Shown here piece by piece: positions 10,304-17,571 of a DNA stretch of 64,000 nucleotides (positions within the stretch are counted from its first letter, which is position 1; every line of letters begins with the position of its first letter). Source of the DNA: Mesorhizobium sp. CA8 (GTDB lineage: Bacteria > Pseudomonadota > Alphaproteobacteria > Rhizobiales > Rhizobiaceae); assembly GCF_020164955.1 (NCBI RefSeq), contig NZ_JAIUHG010000016.1, forward strand, positions 1 to 64,000, written 5' to 3'. The notes beneath the pieces are model-generated. The model searched no databases. It worked only from the letters and a program-made list of their open reading frames with translations, and was not told the DNA's origin. The translations under genes were made by a program, and so were the position numbers.

Positions 10304-10690
10304 ATGAGCGAAGATAAAGCGGTCTGGCCACCCATCGATCCGATCTCGGCCGGCCTGCACGGCCGCTGCCCGCGCTGCGGCGAAGGCAAGCTGTTCTCGG
10401 GTTTCCTCACCGTCGGCAAGCGCTGCTACAATTGCGGGCTCGATTATTCCTTCGCCGATGCCGGAGACGGACCGGCGGTGTTCGTCATCCTGATCATAGG
10501 CTTCATCGTCGTCGGCCTGGCGCTATGGATGGAGGTGACGCTCAGCCCGCCGCTCTGGCTGCACTTCACTTTGTGGATACCGCTGGCGCTGGTTCTCTGC
10601 CTGACGGCGCTGCGCCTCATCAAGGGCGTGCTGATCACCTTGCAATATTCGAAGAAGGCTGCTGAAGGCAGGCTGGAATCCCAGGAATGA
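10304..10690 (+). CDS. DUF983 zinc-ribbon membrane protein
   Basis: 128 residues. An N-terminal four-Cys ribbon (GRCPRCGEGKLF and KRCYNCGLDYSF) is followed by two helices (VFVILIIGFIVVGLALWM and LHFTLWIPLALVLCLTAL). DUF983 proteins occur in oxidase operons of Alphaproteobacteria and are thought to help assembly; the mechanism is not known. ATG at 10304 is chosen because the ribbon starts soon after it and the upstream frame lies inside ctaE. It overlaps the SURF1 gene by four bases (ATGA). Confidence 0.88.
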   Translation: MSEDKAVWPPIDPISAGLHGRCPRCGEGKLFSGFLTVGKRCYNCGLDYSFADAGDGPAVFVILIIGFIVVGLALWMEVTLSPPLWLHFTLWIPLALVLCLTALRLIKGVLITLQYSKKAAEGRLESQE

Positions 10691-11442
10691 ATGAGACGAC
10701 AGGCTCGGTTGCCGACCGTTCGCGGCCGCGCGCGGCGTTGCTCATCGGTCTCGGCCTCGTGCTGTTCGCCGTGCTGATCGGGCTCGGCACCTGGCAGGTC
10801 CAGCGCTTGCACTGGAAGGAGGACCTGCTCGCGACCATCGACAAGCGCACGCATTCCGCCCCGTTGCCGCTGGCGGAAGTCGAGAGGCAATTCGCCGCTT
10901 CCCACGATGTCGATTACACCCCGGTGACGGTGACCGGCACGTTCCTGCACAAGGGCGAGCGGCACTTCTTTTCCACCTGGCAAGGCGACAGCGGCTTCAA
11001 CGTCTACACGCCCTTGCAGTTGGAGGATGGCCGCTTCGTGCTCGTCAACCGCGGCTTCGTTCCCTACGATCTCAAGGACCCGGCCAAGCGCCAACGGGGC
11101 GAAATCGCCGGCAAGGTGACGGTGACCGGACTTGCCCGCAATCCGCTGCCTGCAAAGCCGTCGATGATGCTTCCCGACAATGACGTCGCCAAGAACATCT
11201 TCTATTGGAAGGACCGCGACGTCATGGCGGCGACCGCCGGCTTGCCTGCCGGCTTCGTGCTGGTGCCGTTCTTCGTCGATGCCGACAAGACGCCGAATCC
11301 CAGCGGCCTGCCGGTCGGTGGCGTCACCATCATCGATCTGCCGAACAACCACCTGCAATACGCCGTCACCTGGTACGGGCTGGCCGCCGCCCTTGCAGCC
11401 GTGCTGATTCTAAGACTGCGCCGCCCGGCGAAGGAGCAGTGA
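10687..11442 (+). CDS. SURF1 family oxidase assembly protein
   Basis: 251 residues with the SURF1 topology: one N-terminal helix (ALLIGLGLVLFAVLIGLGTWQVQRL), a periplasmic domain and one C-terminal helix (LAAALAAVLILRLRR). GTWQVQR and WYGLAAAL are SURF1 signatures, as is VLVNRGFVP in the middle. SURF1 helps insert heme a into subunit I. Translationally coupled to DUF983. It ends the cox operon; repeat copy B follows. Confidence 0.93.
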   Translation: MNETTGSVADRSRPRAALLIGLGLVLFAVLIGLGTWQVQRLHWKEDLLATIDKRTHSAPLPLAEVERQFAASHDVDYTPVTVTGTFLHKGERHFFSTWQGDSGFNVYTPLQLEDGRFVLVNRGFVPYDLKDPAKRQRGEIAGKVTVTGLARNPLPAKPSMMLPDNDVAKNIFYWKDRDVMAATAGLPAGFVLVPFFVDADKTPNPSGLPVGGVTIIDLPNNHLQYAVTWYGLAAALAAVLILRLRRPAKEQ

Positions 11443-11500
11443 GCGCCGCCGCTCTTGACAGGGCAGGGGTGCGCACCTCATTTCGCCTACAACAAAGAGA

Positions 11501-11557
11501 TAGAGCATGATGTGGTCCGAAACCGCTTCACACTTTTCGGCATCATGCTCTTGATTC
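11501..11557. repeat. Palindromic intergenic repeat (copy B)
   Basis: GAGCATGATG near 11504 and CATCATGCTC near 11543 bracket a core with CGAAACCGCTTCACACTTTTCG. Read on the minus strand the core matches copies C and D (GAAAAGTGTGAAGCGGTTT). It lies in the leader of ispH, downstream of a TTGACA hexamer at 11455-11460 that lacks a good -10 partner. Confidence 0.7.
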
Positions 11558-11579
11558 CGACTGAACCGGCTTCGTATTC

Positions 11580-12584
11580 ATGACCGAGAAAAAACCACCG
11601 CTGACGATCAGGCTCTGCCAGCCACGCGGCTTCTGCGCCGGCGTCGACCGCGCCATCCAGATCGTCGTGCTGGCGCTGAAGAAATATGGCGCGCCGGTCT
11701 ATGTCCGCCACGAAATCGTGCACAACCGCTACGTCGTCGAAGGGCTGCAGAGCCTCGGCGCCGTCTTCATCGAGGAACTGTCCGAGATTCCGCCGGAGCA
11801 TCGCCAGTCGCCCGTGGTCTTTTCCGCGCATGGCGTGCCGAAATCGGTGCCGGCGGATGCCGAGGCGCGCAATCTTTTCTATCTCGACGCCACATGCCCG
11901 CTCGTCTCCAAGGTGCACAAACAGGCGATGCGCCACCAGCGGCTCGGGCGCCATGTGCTCCTGATCGGCCATGCCGGGCACCCGGAGGTGATCGGCACGA
12001 TGGGCCAATTGCCGGAAGGCGCCGTTACGCTGATCGAGACCGAGGCCGACGCCGCGCGCTTCGTGCCCGTCGACGCTTCGGCATTGGGCTTCGTCACTCA
12101 GACGACCTTGTCGGTCGAGGACACCGCCGGCATTATCCGGGCGCTCCAGGAGAGGTTTCCCGAACTACACGCGGCCGCGGCCGAATCCATCTGCTACGCC
12201 ACGACCAACCGCCAGGAAGCGGTGAAGGAGACGGCGGCGGGCGCCGATCTTTTCCTTATCGTCGGCGCTCCCAATTCGTCCAATTCGCGCCGCCTTGTCG
12301 AAGTGGCGGAGCGCGCCGGCGCCACGATGTCGCTTCTCGTGCAGCGCGCCGCCGAAATTCCGTGGGATGAGATCGCCGGGATCAGGACGCTCGGCCTGTC
12401 GGCCGGCGCATCGGCGCCGGAAATCATCGTCGATGAGATCATCGACGCGTTCCGGCAGCGCTTCGAAGTCACCATCGATCTGGCCATCACGGCCACGGAA
12501 ACGGAGGATTTTCCGGTGATGCGGGTGCTGCGCGATGTCGAACTGACGGCGGCCGACATGGCCTTCGTCAATGGAGCGGCGTGA
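11580..12584 (+). CDS. ispH: 4-hydroxy-3-methylbut-2-enyl diphosphate reductase
   Basis: Last enzyme of the MEP isoprenoid pathway, an iron-sulfur reductase making IPP and DMAPP, 334 residues. The three cluster Cys are in [25 protein letters not shown] and [13 protein letters not shown]. Other hallmarks are [32 protein letters not shown], the catalytic Glu in [10 protein letters not shown]-like context, and [16 protein letters not shown] at 11580 gives the normal family length. thrB follows after six bases. Confidence 0.97.
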   Translation: MTEKKPPLTIRLCQPRGFCAGVDRAIQIVVLALKKYGAPVYVRHEIVHNRYVVEGLQSLGAVFIEELSEIPPEHRQSPVVFSAHGVPKSVPADAEARNLFYLDATCPLVSKVHKQAMRHQRLGRHVLLIGHAGHPEVIGTMGQLPEGAVTLIETEADAARFVPVDASALGFVTQTTLSVEDTAGIIRALQERFPELHAAAAESICYATTNRQEAVKETAAGADLFLIVGAPNSSNSRRLVEVAERAGATMSLLVQRAAEIPWDEIAGIRTLGLSAGASAPEIIVDEIIDAFRQRFEVTIDLAITATETEDFPVMRVLRDVELTAADMAFVNGAA

Positions 12585-12590
12585 AACCGG

Positions 12591-13553
12591 ATGGCCGTCT
12601 ACACCGACGTCAACGAAGGCGAGCTGACCGCATTCCTCAAGGCCTATCCGGTGGGCGAGCTGCTTTCCTACAAGGGCATCGCCGAAGGTACCGAGAATTC
12701 CAATTTCCTGGTCCATGCCTCGACCGGCTCCTACATCCTGACCCTCTACGAGAAGCGCGTCGACAAGGCCGACCTGCCGTTCTTTCTCGGCCTGATGGGC
12801 CATCTCGCCAGGAAGGGCATTTCCTGCCCGCTGCCGGTCACCGCGCATGACGGCACCGTCATCGGCACGCTCGCCGGCCGGCCCGCCGTCATCATCACCT
12901 TCCTCGAAGGCCTATCGCTCAGGCGCCCGACCGCCGCGCATTGTGGCGAGGTCGGCAAGGCGCTCGCCGGCCTGCATCTTGCCGGCCAGGATTTTCAGAT
13001 GCGAAGGCCGAACGCGCTGGCCATCGACGGCTGGCGCAAGCTCTGGGCGGCCTCGCGCGAGCGGGCCGACGAGGTCGAGCCCGGCTTGGCGGCCGAGGTC
13101 GATGCCGATTTCGTCGATTTCGAGCGCAACTGGCCCACCGGCCTGCCGAAGGGCATCATTCATGCCGATCTGTTCCCGGACAATGTCTTCTTCCTCGGCG
13201 AGAAACTGTCGGGGCTGATCGACTTCTATTTCGCCTGCGACGATCTCTATGCCTATGATGTCGCCACCTGCCTCAACGCCTGGTGCTTCGAGAAGGATTT
13301 TTCCTTCAATCTGACCAAGGGCACGGCGCTGCTGGCCGGCTATCAGTCGGTGCGGCCGCTCTCGGGCGACGAGAAGGCGGCGCTGCCGATGCTGGCGCGC
13401 GGCTCGGCGCTGCGCTTCATGCTGACCCGCCTCTATGACTGGCTGACCGTTCCGGATGGCGGGCTGGTGATGAAGCGCGATCCGACCGAATATATCCGCC
13501 GCATGCGCTTCCATCGCGCCATCAAGTCGCCATCCGAATACGGGCTGACATGA
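12591..13553 (+). CDS. thrB: Homoserine kinase (APH-fold type)
   Basis: Phosphorylates homoserine for threonine synthesis; 320 residues. This is the aminoglycoside-phosphotransferase-like form typical of Alphaproteobacteria, not the GHMP form of E. coli. Visible: [16 protein letters not shown] in the N-lobe, the catalytic loop [13 protein letters not shown] and the metal Asp in [11 protein letters not shown]. The next step, thrC, lies about 9 kb away on the other strand. The stop overlaps the rnhA start (ATGA). Confidence 0.93.
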   Translation: MAVYTDVNEGELTAFLKAYPVGELLSYKGIAEGTENSNFLVHASTGSYILTLYEKRVDKADLPFFLGLMGHLARKGISCPLPVTAHDGTVIGTLAGRPAVIITFLEGLSLRRPTAAHCGEVGKALAGLHLAGQDFQMRRPNALAIDGWRKLWAASRERADEVEPGLAAEVDADFVDFERNWPTGLPKGIIHADLFPDNVFFLGEKLSGLIDFYFACDDLYAYDVATCLNAWCFEKDFSFNLTKGTALLAGYQSVRPLSGDEKAALPMLARGSALRFMLTRLYDWLTVPDGGLVMKRDPTEYIRRMRFHRAIKSPSEYGLT

Positions 13554-14077
13554 ACAAACAGATCGAGATCTTCACCGACGGCGCCTGCTCGGGCAATCCC
13601 GGGCCCGGCGGCTGGGGCGCGGTGCTGCGCTACAACGGCGTCACCAAGGAGTTGTCGGGCGGCGAGGCCGAGACCACCAACAACCGCATGGAGCTGCTCG
13701 CCGCCATCACGGCGCTCAATGCGCTGAAGGAGCCTTGCGCGGTCGACCTCTACACCGACAGCAAATACGTCATGGACGGCATCTCCAAATGGATCCATGG
13801 CTGGAAGAAGAACGGCTGGAAGACCGGCGACAGGAAGCCGGTCAAGAATGGCGAGCTCTGGCAGGCGCTCGACGAGGCCAACCGGCGCCACAAGGTCACG
13901 TGGCATTGGGTGAAAGGCCATGCCGGCCACCCGGAGAACGAGCGTGCCGACGAACTGGCCAGGCAAGGCATGGCGCCGTTCAAGAAAGGCCCGGTGAAGC
14001 CTGTCGTGGCGGCGCAGCCCCTAGCGCAGCCGAAGCGGCCGGCGGTTGCGAAGGCGCGACGTTCGACTCAAAGCTAA
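13550..14077 (+). CDS. rnhA: Ribonuclease HI
   Basis: Degrades RNA in RNA-DNA hybrids. 175 residues, somewhat longer than the E. coli enzyme because of a basic Pro/Ala/Lys tail after residue 150. The acidic catalytic residues are in [28 protein letters not shown] and [13 protein letters not shown], with the final His/Asp in [16 protein letters not shown]. Basic handle region [16 protein letters not shown] is present. Coupled to thrB by a four-base overlap. Confidence 0.97.
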   Translation: MNKQIEIFTDGACSGNPGPGGWGAVLRYNGVTKELSGGEAETTNNRMELLAAITALNALKEPCAVDLYTDSKYVMDGISKWIHGWKKNGWKTGDRKPVKNGELWQALDEANRRHKVTWHWVKGHAGHPENERADELARQGMAPFKKGPVKPVVAAQPLAQPKRPAVAKARRSTQS

Positions 14078-14209
14078 TTAGGCCTGCCGGCCTGCCGGTC
14101 GATGGCGGGAGGAGGTGCGATCACAGCATTTGATCGGCTACCGGATCAGCAGTGCCATTGATTCCTGCAAGGGGGTATTATTTTCTACCATAGAGCAAGG
14201 ATAGCTGCC

Positions 14210-14491
14210 ATGGCAAACGTGGAAAAAATCAGCGTGGCGGTCACGACGCAGCAGGCGGCCGTCATGCGTGAGGCCGTGGAAACCGGGGAATACGCGACCA
14301 CGAGCGAAATCGTGCGCGAAGCGGTGCGCGACTGGTTGGCTAAGCGAGAACTGCGCCAAGAGGACCTGCACCGTCTGCAACGGCTCTGGGATGAGGGCAA
14401 GGCGAGCGGGAGACCGGAGCCTTTGGACTTTGACGCCCTCAGAAACGAAGCTCGGCAGAGGCTAAAGGACGCCGCGCCGAATGGCCGTTAA
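14210..14491 (+). CDS. parD: ParD-type antitoxin
   Basis: 93-residue ribbon-helix-helix antitoxin of the ParD/CC2985 group. The N-terminal strand (EKISVAVT) and helices ([24 protein letters not shown]) form the DNA-binding dimer; the C-terminal part ([14 protein letters not shown]) is where such antitoxins bind ParE. AAGGATAG precedes the ATG. Its last codons overlap the first codons of parE by 11 bases, the usual parDE arrangement, but the toxin frame is broken. Confidence 0.88.
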   Translation: MANVEKISVAVTTQQAAVMREAVETGEYATTSEIVREAVRDWLAKRELRQEDLHRLQRLWDEGKASGRPEPLDFDALRNEARQRLKDAAPNGR

Positions 14492-14791
14492 GGTAGTCTG
14501 GTTACCGCGGCCAGAGCCGATTTAATCGACATCTATGTAGCCATCGGCAGCGAAAGCATGAGGGCCGCCGATCGCTACTATGACTGGATAGAGGACCGGG
14601 CGCGGCAGTTGGCGGACCAGCCACGTATGGGCGTAAGACGGCCTGACATTCGGGCCGCGGCGCGCATGTTGGTGGCGCCGCCGTTTGTGTTGTTCTTTGA
14701 AACTATACCGGACACCGATAATGGCCCAATAGAGTTGGTGGAGATCGTTCGCGTCGTGGACGGGCGCAGAGACCTGAACCGTCTGTTCTGA
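14481..14791 (+). pseudogene. parE: ParE-type toxin with a one-base deletion near 14509
   Basis: From the ATG at 14481 the frame reads [10 protein letters not shown] and soon stops at TAA. From about 14510 another frame carries the rest of a normal ParE: ARADLIDIYVAIGSES, then RYYDWIEDRARQLADQPRMG and a C-terminus ending GRRDLNRLF. Restoring one base at the CCGCGG/CC junction joins the two into a 103-residue protein with PRARADLIDIY, the ParE consensus. The 311-nt span is one base short of a multiple of three. The only downstream ATG (14558) would drop the first helix, so the toxin is probably inactive unless frameshifting or a sequencing error is involved. Confidence 0.8.
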
Positions 14792-14820
14792 TTTCAGCTC
14801 ATCTGCCGGTGCCGGAATCG

Positions 14821-15297
14821 TCAGCGGATCAGCAGCGCCGTCGAGAACATGCCGAGCGCGAACACCGTGTGCGCCAGGAGGTTGAGCGCGCGCACCTTCG
14901 TCGGGTTGGGGAGCTTGGATGCCGCCCAGCCGGCGCCCATGCCAGGCGCCAGCAGGAACCAGCCCGCCCCGACCGTGACGATGCCGAGGATGAAGGCCGG
15001 CAGGAATGTCGGCGTCGCCAGCCAGCCCGCGCCGGCGAGCACGACAAGGATCACGCCGTAGAGAATGCCGACGAGGTAGTGGAACGCCCAGCCGAGCGCC
15101 TTTTCATGCGCATAGGGCGCCGCCTTGCCGATATCGTCGTGAAAGACCCTCTCCGGCAGATGCCGCACCCAGCGTCCCACCATGCCCCAGTTGGGCAATG
15201 GCTGGCCGATTGCCTTATTGAGGATGATCGCCCAGATGTCCATGAACACCGTGGCGCCGATGCCGATCGCCACTGCGCGCCAGATGGTGTCGAGCAT
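14821..15297 (-). CDS. DUF2938 membrane protein
   Basis: 158 residues with four hydrophobic segments (AVAIGIGATVFMDIWAIIL, FHYLVGILYGVILVVLAGAG, FLPAFILGIVTVGAGWFLL, NLLAHTVFALGMFSTALLI). The pattern LGWAFHYLVGILYG and PGMGAGWAASKLPNP fit DUF2938. Function is unknown. The ATG overlaps the stop of the peroxiredoxin gene by one base (TGATG), so the two are cotranscribed and probably coupled. Confidence 0.82.
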   Translation of the reverse strand: MLDTIWRAVAIGIGATVFMDIWAIILNKAIGQPLPNWGMVGRWVRHLPERVFHDDIGKAAPYAHEKALGWAFHYLVGILYGVILVVLAGAGWLATPTFLPAFILGIVTVGAGWFLLAPGMGAGWAASKLPNPTKVRALNLLAHTVFALGMFSTALLIR

Positions 15298-15779
15298 CAG
15301 AGCTGCTCGAGGATCTTGGCAGCGCCGGACTCGTCGACGCCCGGTTTGGTCTCGACATTGAGCGCCATGACCTTGCCGTCGTCGACGATCATCGAAAAGC
15401 GCTTCGAGCGCAGCCCCATGCCGGCGGCGGAAAGATCGTTGTCCAGCCCCACCGATTTGGCGAAATCACCGCTGCCGTCGGCGAGATAGAGGATCTTGCC
15501 TTCGCCACCGGTGAACCGCGCCCAGGCGCCCATGACATGCACGTCGTTGACCGAGACGACGGCGATCGTGTCGACGCCGCGCGAAAGAATGGCGTCATGG
15601 TTCTCCAGATAGCCCGGCAGGTGGTTGTTGCTGCAAGTCGGCGTGAAGGCGCCGGGAACGCCGAACAGCACCACCTTCTTGCCGGCGAATATCTCATCGC
15701 CGGTGATCGGCTTGGCGCCGTCGGCGGTCATCATTTTGAAGGTTACTTCGGGCAGTTTTTCGCCAACCGAAATGGTCAT
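15297..15779 (-). CDS. Peroxiredoxin, Prx5 type, one-Cys
   Basis: 160-residue thiol peroxidase of the Prx5/AhpE-like redoxin group. The peroxidatic Cys49 lies in FGVPGAFTPTCSNNHLPGY, and the conserved Arg is in the LRSKRFSMIVDDG region. There is no second Cys anywhere in the protein, so the resolving thiol must come from another molecule such as glutathione or glutaredoxin. Family members reduce hydrogen peroxide and alkyl hydroperoxides. First gene of a two-gene unit with DUF2938. Confidence 0.92.
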   Translation of the reverse strand: MTISVGEKLPEVTFKMMTADGAKPITGDEIFAGKKVVLFGVPGAFTPTCSNNHLPGYLENHDAILSRGVDTIAVVSVNDVHVMGAWARFTGGEGKILYLADGSGDFAKSVGLDNDLSAAGMGLRSKRFSMIVDDGKVMALNVETKPGVDESGAAKILEQL

Positions 15780-15864
15780 GGGGAGCCTCGCTTGGGGGAT
15801 GGGAAGGACCGATGTTTTCGATATCGGACTGCGCGGGCTCCGGCAACCTCTTCACAACCCTGGA

Positions 15865-16671
15865 TCAAGGGAAAGGCAGCAACCCGTCGACCGAGCCCTC
15901 GGCGCTGGTCAGCGTGTAATATAGCCCGCCATCGGTCGGCGTCGCCGACGGCCGGTCGAGGATCGGCACGGTGAAGACGAGCTTGCCGTCCCTTTGGCTG
16001 CGCACCGGCGCGCCGAACATGTAGTCGCGCTCGCCGGCGATGAAGAAGTCGACGGATTGCGGATCGCCGGGCGACTGCGCCTGGACGACAAGAGTTTCGT
16101 GATCGCCGGGCAGCACGCTGACGCCGAAATCGGACCGGGCCGGGGAGGGTAGCGTCGCAAGCGCGGTTTTCACCAGTGCGGCGTCGGTCGCGTTATCCGG
16201 ATCGGAGCCGGGATCGACGCTGAGCCGGGTCTGCACCGGAATGCAGATCGTCTCGCAGATGCCGAGGAAGACATGGGCATCGATGGTCGCCGGTTGGCCG
16301 GGCGATGACACCGTAAAGGTCACCGGCAGCGACACCGGACGATCGTAGCCTGCCCATTTGCCGTAGCCGTCGTCATGCCGCTGCGGCGGCGGGAATGACA
16401 ATTGCGCGTCGGCGATGTTGGTGCTGCCGGATATGTCGAGCTGCGGCGGCACGCCGGCATCCCCCGGATCGCGCCAATAGGTCTTCCAGCCGGGCTTCAA
16501 GGCGATGTCGAGCACGCCGTGGATCTTGCCGGCCTCGTCGGGCTTGCCGGTGGTCACCAGCCGTACCTTGCCGCCTTCACTGTTGTACCAGTTCGAGGAG
16601 GAGGTCTCGGCCGGGAGGCTTGCAGCCCACCCGAAAACGATGCCGAGAACCAGTATTTTCATATATCGCAT
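15865..16671 (-). CDS. DsbD N-domain-like exported protein
   Basis: 268 residues, signal peptide at the N-terminus ([16 protein letters not shown]). The body resembles the N-terminal thiol-disulfide interchange domain of Dsb[23 protein letters not shown] and the Cys pair in [14 protein letters not shown], spaced as in nDsbD. There is no transmembrane or thioredoxin part, so it is a stand-alone domain. An electron-relay role in the periplasm is inferred. The second Met, three codons on, is also possible as start. Confidence 0.82.
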   Translation of the reverse strand: MRYMKILVLGIVFGWAASLPAETSSSNWYNSEGGKVRLVTTGKPDEAGKIHGVLDIALKPGWKTYWRDPGDAGVPPQLDISGSTNIADAQLSFPPPQRHDDGYGKWAGYDRPVSLPVTFTVSSPGQPATIDAHVFLGICETICIPVQTRLSVDPGSDPDNATDAALVKTALATLPSPARSDFGVSVLPGDHETLVVQAQSPGDPQSVDFFIAGERDYMFGAPVRSQRDGKLVFTVPILDRPSATPTDGGLYYTLTSAEGSVDGLLPFP

Positions 16672-16797
16672 AGCGGTGATTTGACCGTCCGTTCTTGGCC
16701 GCGCAATGACTTCGTCACCTTCCCGGTATCATATTTGCGTGACATCGGGGACCGGCACCATCTTTTCGGCGCTGCCGAAACGCGTTACGCTCAAGCC

Positions 16798-17406
16798 ATG
16801 GACTTGCTGCGCCACAAGAAGGCGGCCGCCGGCCGCGGCTTCCTCGACGATCAGTTCCTGATTGCCATGCCGGGCATGAAGGACGACCGTTTCGCGCGCT
16901 CCGTCATCTACGTCTGCGCCCATAGCGACGAGGGCGCGATGGGCCTGATCATCAACCAGACGCAGCAGATGCTGTTTCCGGACCTGCTTGTGCAGCTCGG
17001 CATCATGAACGAGCAGGAAGCGATCCGCCTGCCGGCGCATACGCGCGATTTCGTCGTGCGCAATGGCGGGCCGGTCGACCGCAGCCGCGGCTTCGTGCTG
17101 CATTCCGGCGACTATCGCGTGGAATCCTCGCTCAACGTCTCCGACGATATCTGCCTGACGGCAACCGTCGACATATTGCGCGCCATCTCCACGGGACGCG
17201 GCCCGCGCCATGCGCTGATGGCGCTCGGCTATTCCGGCTGGGGCGCCGGCCAGCTCGAAACGGAGATCGCCGAGAATGGCTGGCTCACCTGTCCGGCGAC
17301 GCCCGAGCTTCTCTTCGACACCGACATCGAACGCAAATACGACCGCATCCTCGCCTCGATCGGCATCGACCTCGCCCATCTCAGTGCCGCCGCGGGGCAT
17401 GCCTAG
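16798..17406 (+). CDS. YqgE/AlgH family protein
   Basis: 202 residues. [23 protein letters not shown], the MGLIINQ motif, [15 protein letters not shown] and [22 protein letters not shown] are diagnostic for UPF0301 (YqgE/AlgH). AlgH was named as an alginate regulator in Pseudomonas but the biochemical function is unknown. ATG at 16798 gives the usual length and lies 127 bp from the divergent DsbD-like gene. Confidence 0.93.
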   Translation: MDLLRHKKAAAGRGFLDDQFLIAMPGMKDDRFARSVIYVCAHSDEGAMGLIINQTQQMLFPDLLVQLGIMNEQEAIRLPAHTRDFVVRNGGPVDRSRGFVLHSGDYRVESSLNVSDDICLTATVDILRAISTGRGPRHALMALGYSGWGAGQLETEIAENGWLTCPATPELLFDTDIERKYDRILASIGIDLAHLSAAAGHA

Positions 17407-17427
17407 CCTGCCGTACCGAGCAGACGC

Positions 17428-17571
17428 AGAGGCCGTTTCGAAACTCGCTCATGCGAGTCATATGGTGGTGATTTCGAGAACCGGAGCGGAGCGTGCTTAA
17501 CGCACGTGGGCACCGGAAGCGCAGAAAGCGCCGCCAGACGGCCGCAGGAGTAGAGTTTCCAAACGGCCTCT
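17428..17571. repeat. 144-bp structured palindromic element
   Basis: Terminal inverted repeats of 19 bp match at 18 positions: AGAGGCCGTTTCGAAACTC (17428-17446) and its complement at 17553-17571. Inside, ACTCGC-TCAT-GCGAGT forms a perfect hairpin (17443-17458). GGTGGTGATTTC (17464-17475) pairs with GAAAGCGCCGCC (17524-17535) in 11 of 12 positions counting G-U, and CGTGC-TTAAC-GCACG (17492-17506) forms an inner hairpin. The right end falls inside the stop codon of the minus-strand GGDEF-EAL gene. It could be a MITE-like repeat, a bidirectional terminator or a structured RNA. Confidence 0.75.

Noticed and set aside
11455-11483. Sigma-70 promoter for ispH
   Set aside because: TTGACA is perfect but the hexamer 17 bp later is TCATTT, too far from a -10 to list as a feature.
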